5,319 nt of DNA, from assembly GCA_009702845.1 (NCBI GenBank), contig WLHG01000082.1, forward strand, positions 1-5,319. The letters are read 5' to 3'. Under the pieces are notes generated by a model that made no database searches, was not told the DNA's origin, and saw only the letters and a list, made by a program, of their open reading frames with translations. This DNA comes from Actinomycetota bacterium. Lineage in GTDB: Bacteria; Actinomycetota; Actinomycetes; Nanopelagicales; Nanopelagicaceae. Shown one piece after another: positions 1 to 5,319 of this stretch. Position numbers and translations under genes: made by a program. Each line of letters starts with the position of its first letter. Within the stretch, counting starts at the first letter, position 1.

Positions 1-720
1 GCATTTAAATACTCTGATGCACTTTCAAACTGCGATAACCATGTTATTTATAAGAACGGTGCCAAAGAGATTGCATCCCAAGATGGTTATGCATTGACCT
101 TTATGGCTAAGCCCAATGAAAAAGAGGGCAACTCCTCCCACATTCACCTTTCATTCCGTGGTCTTGATGGCTCAATGGTGATGGCAGATGATAATGACAA
201 AGAACAGGGCATGAGTGATGTCGGCCGCCAATTCGTAGCCGGACAGATGGCGCACATGCGTGAAATGACGCTTTTATTTGCCCCAAATATTAACTCCTAT
301 AAGCGCTTTGTTCCGGGGTCATTTGCACCCACTGCAATTCTTTGGGGACGCGATAACCGTACATGCGCACTTCGCCTAGTTGGAAAAGGCGCAAGTCTGC
401 GTCTTGAAAATCGAACTGCTGGTGGAGATGTCAATCCCTACTTAGCCGTATCGGGCATTATCGCCGCTGGCTTAGATGGAATTAAGAAGAAGATGGTCCT
501 AGAGCCAGCTTTCCAAGGAAATGCCTACGCAGAAGACTCTGCCAGATTGCCATCCACGATGACCGAGGCGTTAGAGCTCTGGGAAAATAGTGCATGGATT
601 AAAGAGACATTTGGCGCAGAAGTTCAGGCCCACTATGCCAACATGGCAAAGATTGAAATTTCCGCATACGGTAAAGCAATTACCGATTGGGAACTATTCC
701 GTAACTTCGAAAGGTTTTAA
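1..720 (+). CDS. Glutamine synthetase-like gamma-glutamyl-amine ligase (GlnA3/GlnA4 type), C-terminal part
   Basis: The frame is open from the first base to a TAA at 718-720, giving 239 residues. GS family members are about 450 long, so roughly the N-terminal half lies outside the window; the TTG at 94 is internal. Visible residues match the GS catalytic domain: the [17 protein letters not shown] stretch (about 34-50) carries the nucleotide-binding histidine region, [10 protein letters not shown] (98-107) and RDNRT (117-121) follow, and LRLENR (133-138) holds the substrate and metal-site Arg/Glu. GAY-type GNAY occurs near the adenylylation position, but without the DLPPEE loop of GSI-beta. 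The details resemble actinobacterial GlnA3/GlnA4, which in Streptomyces ligate glutamate to polyamines or ethanolamine with ATP, rather than ammonia-using GlnA. A soluble cytoplasmic enzyme is expected. An ALDH gene follows after 7 bases, supporting amine catabolism. The actual amine cannot be told from this fragment. Confidence 0.9.
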   Translation, partial: AFKYSDALSNCDNHVIYKNGAKEIASQDGYALTFMAKPNEKEGNSSHIHLSFRGLDGSMVMADDNDKEQGMSDVGRQFVAGQMAHMREMTLLFAPNINSYKRFVPGSFAPTAILWGRDNRTCALRLVGKGASLRLENRTAGGDVNPYLAVSGIIAAGLDGIKKKMVLEPAFQGNAYAEDSARLPSTMTEALELWENSAWIKETFGAEVQAHYANMAKIEISAYGKAITDWELFRNFERF

Positions 721-727
721 ATCAACC

Positions 728-2086
728 GTGTCTACTTCATACGATGTAATTAACCCTGCCACCGAACAAATCGTTAAGAATGTTCCTCACTTAGATTTAG
801 AGGCAACTGATTATGTAATTGCGAAGGCGGCTAAAGCCTTTGATACCTGGCGCCACATCGCACCCGGTGAGCGCGCACGATTACTCCGCAGTTTTTCACA
901 GATCGTCACTGATCATCGTGAAGAGTTAGCTCAGATAGAGATTACAAACTCTGGTCATACGCGTGGCAATGCGCTGTGGGAAGCCGACAACGTTGCAAAT
1001 ACTCTGATGTACTACGCCGCTGCCCCTGAGCGCTTATTCGGTCGACAGATTCCTGTTGCCGGTGGCATTGATGTAACCTTTAAGGAGCCTCTTGGGGTAG
1101 TGGGCATTATTGTTCCGTGGAACTTCCCGATGCCGATTGCAGGATGGGGTTTTGCGCCAGCACTTGCTGCAGGTAATACCGTTGTTTTAAAGCCGGCGGA
1201 ATACACACCACTGAGTGCAATTCGTTTAGGTGAACTAGCACTTCTTGCTGGAATTCCAGAGGGCGTATTCAATGTTTTGCCAGGCAAGGGAAGCGTCGTT
1301 GGTAATCGATTTGTTACTCACCCATTGGTACGCAAAGTTGTCTTTACCGGCTCAACCTCCGTTGGAAAACAGATCATGGTTGGCTGTGCTGAGCAAGTTA
1401 AGCGTGTCACACTCGAACTCGGCGGTAAAAGTTCAAATATTATTTTTGCCGATGCTGATATTGCAAAAGCTGCAGCAGGTGCACCTGGGGCCGTCTTTGA
1501 TAATGCAGGCCAGGATTGCTGTTCACGCTCTCGTATCTTGGTTCAAAAATCAGCCTTTGATACTTTTATGGAGTACTTTGAAGTAGCGGTTAAGAAGTTC
1601 CGTGTTGAAGATCCCAATCTTGCGACGGCAGATATGGGGCCACTGATTTCAAAGAAGCAGTTCGATGTCGTTGAATCATTCCTAGATGAGCCAATCGCCT
1701 TTAAAGGTAGTGCACCAACTGGTCCTGGATACTGGATGGCGCCAACAGTTCTGCTTCCTAAAAATACCCAGGCCCGTTCTTGGCGTGAAGAAATCTTTGG
1801 ACCAGTTGTATCGGTCATGACCTTCGAAGATGAGGCCGAAGCGATTGCAATGGCCAACGACAGCGAATATGGCTTATCGGGTTCAATTTGGACACGCGAT
1901 GTTGGACGTGCTCTGCGCGTCTCTCGTGGAATTGATACTGGCGCACTATCGGTTAACTCCAACTCATCGGTGCGCTTCTGGACACCATTTGGTGGATTTA
2001 AGCAGTCAGGACTCGGGCGCGAACTCGGCCCCGATGCCCTTGATTCATTTACCGAAGTAAAGAACGTCTTTATATCTAACGATTAA
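728..2086 (+). CDS. NAD(P)-dependent aldehyde dehydrogenase (AldC/PuuC-like)
   Basis: This encodes a 452-residue ALDH superfamily enzyme that oxidises an aldehyde to an acid, probably the aldehyde of a gamma-glutamylated amine given its GS-like neighbour. The core motifs are intact: PWNFP at 130-134, cofactor Lys155 in VLKPAE, FTGST around the dinucleotide-binding helix, general base Glu230 in LELGGK, catalytic Cys264 in GQDCC, and EEIFGP at 354-359. The C-terminal end has the [13 protein letters not shown] signature. I start it at GTG 728, 7 bases after the ligase stop, because [14 protein letters not shown] is a normal N-terminus for this short ALDH group; M. tuberculosis AldC is, from memory, of nearly equal length. 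The same frame stays open back to an ATG at 590, but that would overlap the ligase by 131 bases and add unrelated sequence. A weak GAAAGG lies at 709-714, 13 bases upstream, so translational coupling to the ligase is likely. The exact substrate is inferred. Confidence 0.95.
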   Translation: MSTSYDVINPATEQIVKNVPHLDLEATDYVIAKAAKAFDTWRHIAPGERARLLRSFSQIVTDHREELAQIEITNSGHTRGNALWEADNVANTLMYYAAAPERLFGRQIPVAGGIDVTFKEPLGVVGIIVPWNFPMPIAGWGFAPALAAGNTVVLKPAEYTPLSAIRLGELALLAGIPEGVFNVLPGKGSVVGNRFVTHPLVRKVVFTGSTSVGKQIMVGCAEQVKRVTLELGGKSSNIIFADADIAKAAAGAPGAVFDNAGQDCCSRSRILVQKSAFDTFMEYFEVAVKKFRVEDPNLATADMGPLISKKQFDVVESFLDEPIAFKGSAPTGPGYWMAPTVLLPKNTQARSWREEIFGPVVSVMTFEDEAEAIAMANDSEYGLSGSIWTRDVGRALRVSRGIDTGALSVNSNSSVRFWTPFGGFKQSGLGRELGPDALDSFTEVKNVFISND

Positions 2087-2096
2087 GAATTAGATA
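2073..2096. repeat. 7-bp inverted repeat spanning the convergent stop codons
   Basis: TATCTAA at 2073-2079 and TTAGATA at 2090-2096 are perfect inverted copies around a 10-base loop. The element covers the ALDH stop (2084-2086), the 3-base gap and the amidotransferase stop (2090-2092). It reads the same from both sides, as a shared two-way terminator would. The stem has only one G:C pair and there is no T-run on either flank, so it would be a weak intrinsic terminator. It may be chance. Confidence 0.3.
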
Positions 2097-2827
2097 AGCA
2101 CAATCGGCGCGGTCGCGACTCGATCAAGAAATTGATCAACTAAGTCGTAGCCGCGCTGATTGCTTTCCTTTTCAAGCTCTTTAGTCTGCTTTCGCAAATC
2201 CTCAACAACGATGCCCTCGGATTCAACCTCTGCGCATCCACCATCCATGGCAAGCCACATATCTAGAACTTCTAAATCAATCTCTGGATGAAACTGCACT
2301 CCCAATGTGCGCCCATACACATAGGCTTGAGGACACAGCTCATTGCGAGCAATCTCTGTGGAACCAGGCGGAAATGTAAAGCGGTCCCAGTGATATTGGA
2401 ACCACGGTCCTCTAGGAACCAACGATTCATCAACGCTTTCGATTTCATACCAGCCAAGTTCTGCGCGAGGGGAGCGTGAAACCGTGCCCCCTAAAACTCG
2501 TGACATAAGTTGACCACCAAAACATATTCCCATCACTGGAATTCCCGCGTTGTGCACTTCGCGCATTTTTTCCACTTGTGGCAATAACCAATTCCCAATC
2601 CGTTCATCGTCATAGGCGGCAAAAGGTGCACCCATTACGACAACGGCGTCAAAGCTCAATAGATCTGGCCATACCGGCGTGACATTTGGAGTTTTGGCAT
2701 TGGCTTCATCGACGATTATAAATCGAATAATCTCATATCCGCGCCGTTCAAACTGTTTCCATATAGGACCACCTACGCTGACGTGGTCGTGCTCAATAAA
2801 AATTACACGCTTTTTATGTGCGCTCAT
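2090..2827 (-). CDS. Class I glutamine amidotransferase-like hydrolase (GATase1)
   Basis: This is a 245-residue protein with the triad-type glutamine amidotransferase fold. Nucleophile Cys102 sits in the elbow GICFGGQ (100-106), and His180 and Glu182 in GVQFHPEI (176-183) complete the triad. VVVMGAP (62-68) is the usual strand and oxyanion loop before it. No synthetase domain is attached, and no partner synthase lies nearby. The elbow resembles the GMP-synthase-like COG0518 group more than PuuD (GICRG). Such stand-alone enzymes can hydrolyse gamma-glutamyl amides. Beside a GS-like ligase, an ALDH and an SDR, release of glutamate from a gamma-glutamylated intermediate is the likely role, but this is inference. 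The charged tail after about residue 195 looks helical. The ATG overlaps the SDR stop in an ATGA (2824-2827), indicating translational coupling. An AGGTGG upstream is too far (about 15 bases) to act as a normal ribosome site. Confidence 0.88.
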   Translation of the reverse strand: MSAHKKRVIFIEHDHVSVGGPIWKQFERRGYEIIRFIIVDEANAKTPNVTPVWPDLLSFDAVVVMGAPFAAYDDERIGNWLLPQVEKMREVHNAGIPVMGICFGGQLMSRVLGGTVSRSPRAELGWYEIESVDESLVPRGPWFQYHWDRFTFPPGSTEIARNELCPQAYVYGRTLGVQFHPEIDLEVLDMWLAMDGGCAEVESEGIVVEDLRKQTKELEKESNQRGYDLVDQFLDRVATAPIVLI

Positions 2828-3621
2828 GAGTACATCACTAATCCACCTGAAATATTTAAGTCCTCACCAGTTGTGGCACCGGATCGACTAGACGCAAAAA
2901 ATAGAACTCCCTGAGCGATATCTTCCGGTGTAACAAATTTGCCGGTAGGTACCATTTCTAACCACGTTGCCTTCATCTGATCCGACGTAACTCCTTGATC
3001 GCTGGCGACTTGGGCAATGACTCCATCTAAACGTGGGCCTGCAACAAATCCAGGTGAGATGAGATTTACTCTTACTCCCTCTCTTGCCAGCTCTAAGGCC
3101 AACGTTCGCATCATCCCAACCAAACCTAATTTGGAAGCGGCATAGACGCTGCGATTAACAAGGGGGCGCTTACCTGTTATTGATCCGATAAATATAATTG
3201 ACCCTGACTTTCGCGAGATCATTGAAGGGATCACCGCTTTAGAAAGCAGGAATGGCCCCTTGAGATTTGTATCTATCGCCTCATCCCATTGCGATTCCTC
3301 TAGCTCCCACAACGGAGCAGATCTTCCGGTTATGCCGCTGTTGTTAACTAAAATATCGATCTGACCAAAGCTGTCTAGTGCAAGCTTTACTGCATTTGCA
3401 ATTGAAGAGATATCCAATACATCCATCTGACAAACAAGTGGAGTGGGTCCAAGCTTTAATTCACAAATTAATTTAGAGGTCTCATTGAGAGCGTCAAGAT
3501 CTCTGCCCACCAAAATAAGTTGAGCACCGGCTTTTGCAAATGTCAGGCTTATGGCGCGGCCAATGCCCCTACTCGCACCAGTGACGAGAGCGACCTTGTT
3601 CTCTAGTTCTTTCACTTTCAT
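2824..3621 (-). CDS. Short-chain dehydrogenase/reductase (classical SDR)
   Basis: This is a 265-residue classical SDR, the usual length for the family. It has the Rossmann motif TGASRGIG (14-21), Asp67 at the adenine contact, NNSG (93-96), and the catalytic tetrad Asn119, Ser147, Tyr160 and Lys164 (YAASK), followed by SPGFV (189-193). Arg40 at the end of the second strand suggests NADP(H) preference, though this is not decisive. The substrate is unknown: annotation pipelines would call it 3-oxoacyl-ACP reductase-like, but FabG itself is only one possibility. The C-terminal NISGGLVMY pattern and the amidotransferase that follows with a 4-base overlap recall the SDR of the mycobacterial glnA4-aldC cluster, suggesting oxidation or reduction of an amine-derived alcohol or ketone. 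Start: ATG 3621 has AGGG touching it with no spacer; a GTG two codons later (3615) has better spacing from the same AGGGA, so the true protein may be 263 residues. Confidence 0.93.
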   Translation of the reverse strand: MKVKELENKVALVTGASRGIGRAISLTFAKAGAQLILVGRDLDALNETSKLICELKLGPTPLVCQMDVLDISSIANAVKLALDSFGQIDILVNNSGITGRSAPLWELEESQWDEAIDTNLKGPFLLSKAVIPSMISRKSGSIIFIGSITGKRPLVNRSVYAASKLGLVGMMRTLALELAREGVRVNLISPGFVAGPRLDGVIAQVASDQGVTSDQMKATWLEMVPTGKFVTPEDIAQGVLFFASSRSGATTGEDLNISGGLVMYS

Positions 3622-3625
3622 CCCT
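3622..3625 (-). promoter_or_regulatory. Possible Shine-Dalgarno AGGG that bears on the SDR start
   Basis: On the minus strand AGGG directly abuts ATG 3621, too close for ribosome binding to that codon. Counting AGGGA, there are 5 bases to the in-frame GTG at 3613-3615, a normal spacing. This favours the GTG slightly, while database convention would pick the ATG. Confidence 0.35.
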
Positions 3626-3643
3626 ATTGCCGGCAGCTAACTC

Positions 3644-4609
3644 TTACGAGATTCTATTCGGCTCTTGCCCACGAGCAATCATGCGCTCAAAATAGAGTTC
3701 GCGCTTTTCATTAAAGCGGGATGCTTCAAGACCTGTCTTATCAAGAAAGGCCACTAACTCTTCGCGAGCTTTTAGTCCATCTCCAGATAAATCAGTGCGC
3801 TCAAAAACCTTCCATGCACGCAAGACTGGGGCGATTACCTCATCTAAATGCTGTTGCATGTCGTAGATTCCAGCAAGTGCAATCTGGACGGCTTTACGGC
3901 CAAAGCCTGGCATGTTTGCCCCTGGCATTCCGAAGTTCGTAACAACATCGGTGATCGCCCGCATAGATGCATTTGGCTCCATATCAAGTGCGGCACCTAG
4001 TGTGTTGCGATAAAAAAGCATATGTAAGTTTTCATCCAGAGCAATACGTTGCATCATATTTTCTGCAATCGGATCATCTGAAATCTTGCCAGTGTTGCGA
4101 TGGGAAATACGTGTTGCTAACTCTTGGAAAGATACATATGCGATGGTGTGTAACATGTCATTGACATATGGCGTCTGATAACCGAGTGACATATGTGCCA
4201 TACGTAAATCTTCTAGCTCATAGGGATCTACACCGCGAGTGGCCATTAGATAATCTCTAATAACGATGCTGTGCCGTGCCTCTTCGGCCGTCCAGCGTTC
4301 GATCCAAGTCCCCCATGCGCCATCGCGTCCCATAGAGATTGCAATCTCGGTGTGATAACTCGGCAAGTTATCTTCAGTCAGAAGGTTCAGAACTAGCGAA
4401 TCTTGAGCCACGGCCGTAAGACGCGAATCTTTCGCTTCCCACGCATCGCCATTAAGAGGCCCTGCAAAGTCGCGGCCCTCTGACCATGGGACATACTCGT
4501 GTGGATACCAATTCTTCTGTACCGCTAAATGTCGCTCGAGCTCAACTGCAACAACTGGTTCGAGGTCGCGAATTAACCGTGCCTGAACTGATTCTGCATC
4601 ACTCGTCAT
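3644..4609 (-). CDS. Soluble acyl-ACP desaturase (diiron, DesA/stearoyl-ACP desaturase family)
   Basis: This is a 321-residue protein of the ferritin-like acyl-ACP desaturase family, which uses O2 and reduced ferredoxin to put a cis double bond into ACP-bound fatty acids. All diiron ligands are visible: Glu79 in LTEDNLPSYH, Glu110 and His113 in the first ExxH (EEARH), Glu163 in FQELATR, and Glu193 and His196 in the second ExxH (DENLH). The stretch from TEDNLPSYH to GAWGTWIERWTAEE, and FQELATRISHRNTGK, closely resemble mycobacterial DesA1. No membrane segments are apparent, as expected for this soluble class. The ATG is firm: an in-frame TAG lies upstream with no other start between. There is no Shine-Dalgarno sequence, but a TAACGT lies 7 bases before the ATG, so the mRNA may be leaderless. 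trmD ends 38 bases upstream and the SDR follows 22 bases downstream, so it could also be cotranscribed with either. It has no evident link to amine catabolism. Confidence 0.95.
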   Translation of the reverse strand: MTSDAESVQARLIRDLEPVVAVELERHLAVQKNWYPHEYVPWSEGRDFAGPLNGDAWEAKDSRLTAVAQDSLVLNLLTEDNLPSYHTEIAISMGRDGAWGTWIERWTAEEARHSIVIRDYLMATRGVDPYELEDLRMAHMSLGYQTPYVNDMLHTIAYVSFQELATRISHRNTGKISDDPIAENMMQRIALDENLHMLFYRNTLGAALDMEPNASMRAITDVVTNFGMPGANMPGFGRKAVQIALAGIYDMQQHLDEVIAPVLRAWKVFERTDLSGDGLKAREELVAFLDKTGLEASRFNEKRELYFERMIARGQEPNRIS

Positions 4610-4616
4610 GGGGTGT

Positions 4617-4622
4617 ACGTTA
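4617..4622 (-). promoter_or_regulatory. Possible -10 element (TAACGT) for a leaderless desaturase transcript
   Basis: On the minus strand TAACGT fits the actinobacterial TANNNT -10 pattern and is followed by 7 bases and then the desaturase ATG, which would place transcription start at or next to the A of ATG. The lack of a Shine-Dalgarno sequence agrees. There is no convincing -35 element, and the motif is short enough to occur by chance. Confidence 0.3.
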
Positions 4623-4647
4623 CGGCAGAACTGCTATTACTAGCGAG

Positions 4648-5319
4648 TTACACATTCTTTTCGGCACGGCTTATGGCTTGAGCCGCACGCCATTTCGCTA
4701 TTTCGCCGTGATTTCCGCTTAATAAGATCTCCGGAACTGCAATATTGCGCCATACAGAGGGCTTAGTGAAATTTGGATACTCAAGATAGCCATCCTCATT
4801 ATGTGACTCTTCGCTCAATGATTCAGGATTTCCAAGGACTCCTGGCAGCAATCTGGTAATCGCTTCAATCATCACAAGCGAGGCAACTTCTCCCCCACCT
4901 AAGACGTAATCCCCGATTGATACTTCATGTACGCGGATATTTTTAGATGAGTACTGCTCGGACTCATAGTGTTGACGAACGCGATCATCAATTCCCTCGT
5001 AACGACCGCAAGCAAAGACTATGTGGTTAGCCTTTGAAAATTTCGCAGCCATCGGTTGATCAAAACGTTTGCCGGCAGGTGTTAAAACTATCAAATCAGT
5101 GTCTGGAACCATCAATGGATCAAGGGCTAAGCCCCAGATCTCTGGCAGCATCACCATTCCGGCGCCACCGCCATATGGTGTGTCATCGACTGCATGGTGG
5201 TTGTTGGTTGCAAAACTTCGTAAATCATGAATCTCAAAGTTAACGATGCCCGCATCGCTTGCTTTGCCAAGCAGAGATAATTTCAAGGGTTGAAAATAAT
5301 CAGGAAATATCGTTACTAC
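4648..5319 (-). CDS. trmD: tRNA (guanine37-N1)-methyltransferase TrmD, start outside window
   Basis: TrmD uses S-adenosylmethionine to methylate G37 of tRNAs with a G at position 36, preventing frameshifting; it works as a cytoplasmic dimer with a SPOUT trefoil knot. The frame runs to the last base of the window: the edge reads VVTIFPDYFQPLKL, the normal TrmD N-terminus minus a few residues, so the TTG at 5286 is internal. Of 223 visible residues, DDTPYGGGAGMVM (about 45-57), LTPAGKRFDQP (79-89), FACGRYEGIDDRV (102-114) and SIGDYVLGGGE (134-144) form the SAM-binding knot, followed by LLPGVLGNPES and VPEILLSGNHGEIAKWR. Two oddities: EESH at 170-173 places Glu where E. coli-type TrmD has the catalytic Asp169 (EDSF), and the protein stops soon after the GNH-WR motif, giving a shorter C-terminal tail than E. 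coli. Upstream rimM and rpsP would be expected beyond the right edge. Confidence 0.97.
   Translation of the reverse strand, partial: VVTIFPDYFQPLKLSLLGKASDAGIVNFEIHDLRSFATNNHHAVDDTPYGGGAGMVMLPEIWGLALDPLMVPDTDLIVLTPAGKRFDQPMAAKFSKANHIVFACGRYEGIDDRVRQHYESEQYSSKNIRVHEVSIGDYVLGGGEVASLVMIEAITRLLPGVLGNPESLSEESHNEDGYLEYPNFTKPSVWRNIAVPEILLSGNHGEIAKWRAAQAISRAEKNV

Noticed and set aside
94..96. TTG at 94 as the start of the GS-like gene
   Set aside because: The upstream codons back to base 1 are open and read as GS sequence, so this is an internal Leu codon and the gene is cut by the window edge.
590..727. In-frame upstream extension of the ALDH to an ATG at 590
   Set aside because: It would overlap the GS-like ligase by 131 bases and encode sequence with no ALDH similarity; the family N-terminus begins at GTG 728.
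7..1009. 13-base direct repeat AAATACTCTGATG at 7-19 and 997-1009
   Set aside because: Both copies lie inside unrelated coding sequence; a single 13-base match is not surprising in a window this size.
1012..1962. Open frames antisense to and overlapping the ALDH gene (1012-1287 minus, 1245-1586 plus, 1543-1962 minus)
   Set aside because: Their translations show no recognisable domain and they sit entirely inside a well-supported gene.
4631..4644. Short hairpins between trmD and the desaturase (such as GCTA-TTAC-TAGC)
   Set aside because: Stems of 4 bp with no T-run are too weak to call a terminator.
5284..5286. TTG at 5286 as the start of trmD
   Set aside because: The frame continues to base 5319 with the conserved VVTIFPDYFQPLK N-terminus of TrmD; the real start is outside the window.

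Overview
The window looks like chromosomal DNA from a small-genome actinobacterium with moderate GC (about 45-50% by eye). A freshwater acI/Nanopelagicales-type organism is my best guess. This rests on which protein families are present and how they resemble mycobacterial and Streptomyces versions, on the very tight gene packing, on a GTG start and on a probable leaderless start. It is an inference, not a proven assignment. There are six protein genes, two of them cut by the window edges. I see no tRNA, rRNA, CRISPR array, insertion sequence or phage gene, and no gene-free stretch longer than about 40 bases.

Left part, plus strand (1-2086): the C-terminal half of a glutamine-synthetase-like ligase of the GlnA3/GlnA4 (gamma-glutamyl-amine ligase) type is followed 7 bases later by an NAD(P)-dependent aldehyde dehydrogenase starting at a GTG. 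Middle and right, minus strand (5319 down to 2090): trmD (start just outside the right edge), a soluble diiron acyl-ACP desaturase, a short-chain dehydrogenase/reductase and a class I glutamine amidotransferase-like hydrolase follow one another in the same direction, with gaps of 38 and 22 bases and then a 4-base ATGA overlap. The two gene sets converge, with only 3 bases between the ALDH and amidotransferase stop codons.

Four of the genes (GS-like ligase, ALDH, amidotransferase, SDR) are the same four families that, from memory, sit together on one strand in Mycobacterium tuberculosis (glnA4, an amidotransferase, aldC and an SDR, around Rv2857c-Rv2860c), with similar sets near Streptomyces glnA paralogues. 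The likely shared job is gamma-glutamylated amine catabolism. The ligase would attach glutamate to an amine such as a polyamine or ethanolamine, dehydrogenases would oxidise the product, and the amidase-like enzyme would release glutamate. Here the set is split into two convergent pairs. The desaturase (membrane lipid unsaturation) and trmD (tRNA m1G37 methylation) are housekeeping-type genes that appear unrelated to the pathway.

I do not see an undescribed defence, mobile or regulatory system. The points most worth checking are the split convergent arrangement, a 7-bp inverted repeat covering the two facing stop codons, a Glu in place of the usual catalytic Asp in TrmD, a possible leaderless promoter for the desaturase, and the absence of rplS right after trmD.
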